Below, piece by piece: positions 62,826 to 64,000 of a DNA stretch of 64,000 nt (positions are counted from its first letter, which is position 1; each line of letters starts with the position of its first letter). Source of the stretch: Primulina eburnea (Eukaryota > Streptophyta > Magnoliopsida > Lamiales > Gesneriaceae); assembly GCF_022965805.1 (NCBI RefSeq), contig NW_027331436.1:62001-126000 (forward strand), written 5' to 3'. The notes beneath the pieces are model-generated. The model saw nothing but the letters and a program-made list of their open reading frames with translations, had not been told where the DNA came from and searched no databases. The translations under genes were made by a program, and so were the position numbers.

Positions 62826-64000
62826 TGGGAACACTTTTGCGTGCTATTCTTAAAAGAACTTGGATTGACATTTCTATGCACTTTATTTTGGGGTTGCCTA
62901 GGACTAAGAAGGGGAGGGATTCTATTTTTGGATTACTTTATGGGCTAAACTTTGCTCAATATTGTTGTAATCTACTACTTGTCATCCTCAAACGGATGGA
63001 CAAACTGAAGTTGTAAATAGAACTTTGGGAACACTTTTGCGTGCTATTCTTAAAAGAACTTGGATTGACATTTCTATGGACTTTATTTTGGGGTTGCCTA
63101 GGACTAAGAAGGGGAGGGATTCTATTTTTGGATTACTTTATGGGCTAAACTTTGCTCAATATTGTTGTAATCTACTACTTGTCATCCTCAAACGGATGGA
63201 CAAACTGAAGTTGTAAATAGAACTTTGGGAACACTTTTGCGTGCTATTCTTAAAAGAACTTGGATTGACATTTCTATGGACTTTATTTTGGGGTTGCCTA
63301 GGACTAAGAAGGGGAGGGATTCTATTTTTGGATTACTTTATGGGCTAAACTTTGCTCAATATTGTTGTAATCTACTACTTGTCATCCTCAAACGGATGGA
63401 CAAACTGAAGTTGTAAATAGAACTTTGGGAACACTTTTGCGTGCTATTCTTAAAAGAACTTGGATTGACATTTCTATGGACTTTATTTTGGGGTTGCCTA
63501 GGACTAAGAAGGGGAGGGATTCTATTTTTGGATTACTTTATGGGCTAAACTTTGCTCAATATTGTTGTAATCTACTACTTGTCATCCTCAAACGGATGGA
63601 CAAACTGAAGTTGTAAATAGAACTTTGGGAACACTTTTGCGTGCTATTCTTAAAAGAACTTGGATTGACATTTCTATGCACTTTATTTTGGGGTTGCCTA
63701 GGACTAAGAAGGGGAGGGATTCTATTTTTGGATTACTTTATGGGCTAAACTTTGCTCAATATTGTTGTAATCTACTACTTGTCATCCTCAAACGGATGGA
63801 CAAACTGAAGTTGTAAATAGAACTTTGGGAACACTTTTGCGTGCTATTCTTAAAAGAACTTGGATTGACATTTCTATGGACTTTATTTTGGGGTTTGCCT
63901 AGGACTAAAAGAGGAGGGATTCTATTTTTGGATTACTTTATGGGCTAAACTTTGCTCAATATTGTTGTAATCTACTACTTGTCATCCTCAAACAGATGGA
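62825..64000 (+). repeat. Regular ladder running off the right edge
   Basis: Units start at 62,825, 63,025, 63,225, 63,425 and 63,625 at exact 200-bp spacing, with Asp and His types mixed. The last, incomplete unit has small changes near 63,893-63,912 (GGGGTTTGCC, ACTAAAAGAGGAGG). Confidence 0.9.

Larger units (their letters stand above)
1..64000. repeat. ~200-bp satellite array derived from a Ty3/gypsy integrase fragment
   Basis: The same ~200-bp sequence recurs from the first base to the last, with no unique sequence longer than a few tens of bases. Regular stretches repeat exactly every 200 bp (for example unit starts at 58,128, 58,328, 58,528, 58,728). A 201-bp form has five instead of four A's after the motif TGCTATTCTT. 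Landmarks of the monomer in sense direction are TTTGGGAACACTTTTGCGTG, GGATTGACATTTCTATG, TTGCCTAGGACTAAGAAG, TTTATGGGCTAAACTTTGC and CATCCTCAAACGGATGGAC. Translation shows integrase core motifs, so the satellite arose by amplification of a piece of a retrotransposon pol gene. No LTR, primer-binding site, gag, protease or reverse transcriptase sequence is present. Confidence 0.97.
28714..64000 (+). repeat. Right arm of the satellite array (monomers on the plus strand)
   Basis: Every monomer here reads in sense on the plus strand. The arm uses the same monomer and the same diagnostic variants as the left arm: the 88-bp partial subunit, CCCC for CCTC before AAACGG, TTTGCTCCATATT for TTTGCTCAATATT, and GGACTGACATT with AAGAAGGTGAGG. 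It runs off the right edge of the window at position 64,000. Confidence 0.97.

Noticed and set aside
1..64000. The many 60-114-codon open frames starting [12 protein letters not shown], usually at TTG
   Set aside because: They repeat once per monomer, have no conventional start, end after a frame change at the internal joint, and encode two broken integrase pieces. I treat them as pseudogene content of the satellite, not as coding regions.
1..64000. CRISPR array, because of the very regular direct repeats
   Set aside because: The repeat unit is ~200 bp with no unique spacers, there are no cas genes, and the units code for retrotransposon integrase pieces.
1..64000. Tandem array of active retrotransposons
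   Set aside because: No LTRs, primer-binding site, polypurine tract, gag, protease, reverse transcriptase or RNase H sequence is present; only two fragments of the integrase core recur.
1..64000. Intact second catalytic aspartate segment of the integrase core hidden in another frame
   Set aside because: I translated the monomer in its sense frames and found sequence only up to DSIF and then from about WITLWAKL onward. No frame contains the intervening segment, in either arm.

Overview
The whole 64 kb window is one tandemly repeated satellite DNA with no conventional gene. The monomer is about 200 bp (200 or 201 bp, depending on a run of four or five A's), giving roughly 310-320 copies by length. 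In its sense direction the monomer encodes two fragments of the catalytic core of a Ty3/gypsy-type integrase. One is the segment around the first catalytic aspartate ([18 protein letters not shown]...DSIF). The other is the segment around the catalytic glutamate ([24 protein letters not shown]). The middle of the core, including the second aspartate, is missing. The join is out of frame and a fixed TAA precedes the second segment, so every copy is a dead relic. A retrotransposon-derived satellite of this kind, with this integrase type, suggests a plant nuclear genome and probably heterochromatin (centromeric, pericentromeric or subtelomeric). The species cannot be told from the sequence.

Layout: bases 1-28,713 carry monomers in minus orientation and 28,714-64,000 in plus orientation, so two arms point away from an inversion joint at 28,713/28,714. 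Left arm, left to right: two copies of a ~4 kb higher-order block (1-8,145); an overlapping 2,569-bp-offset duplication (about 7,270-11,970); a noisy patch (12,600-13,150); a long regular ladder of ~200-bp units (13,156-21,580); a small aberrant joint (21,585-21,617); a variant-rich noisy zone (22,200-24,730); a nearly perfect block of units with His in place of the first catalytic Asp (24,734-26,300); then increasingly damaged units up to the joint.

Right arm: His-type units with many small indels (28,714-34,250); a large higher-order region with a ~4.2 kb period (34,250-48,500); and then regular ladders (48,600-49,520, 50,503-52,010, 54,182-55,560, 56,060-56,865, 57,920-62,320, 62,825-64,000) alternating with variant-rich or damaged stretches (49,520-50,500, 52,010-54,180, 55,560-56,060, 56,866-57,920, 62,325-62,825). 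Diagnostic variants (an 88-bp partial subunit, Gln/Pro and Asp/His codon variants, the four/five-A run) are shared by both arms, so both belong to one family.

There are no intact genes, tRNA or rRNA genes, CRISPR arrays, LTRs or unique sequence. The many short open frames (mostly 60-114 codons, one of 211) are produced by the repeat and its frameshifts. Much of the damage is single-base insertion or deletion, often in homopolymers and clustered in patches. That is what poorly polished long-read sequence looks like, so small-scale differences in those patches should not be trusted without the reads.
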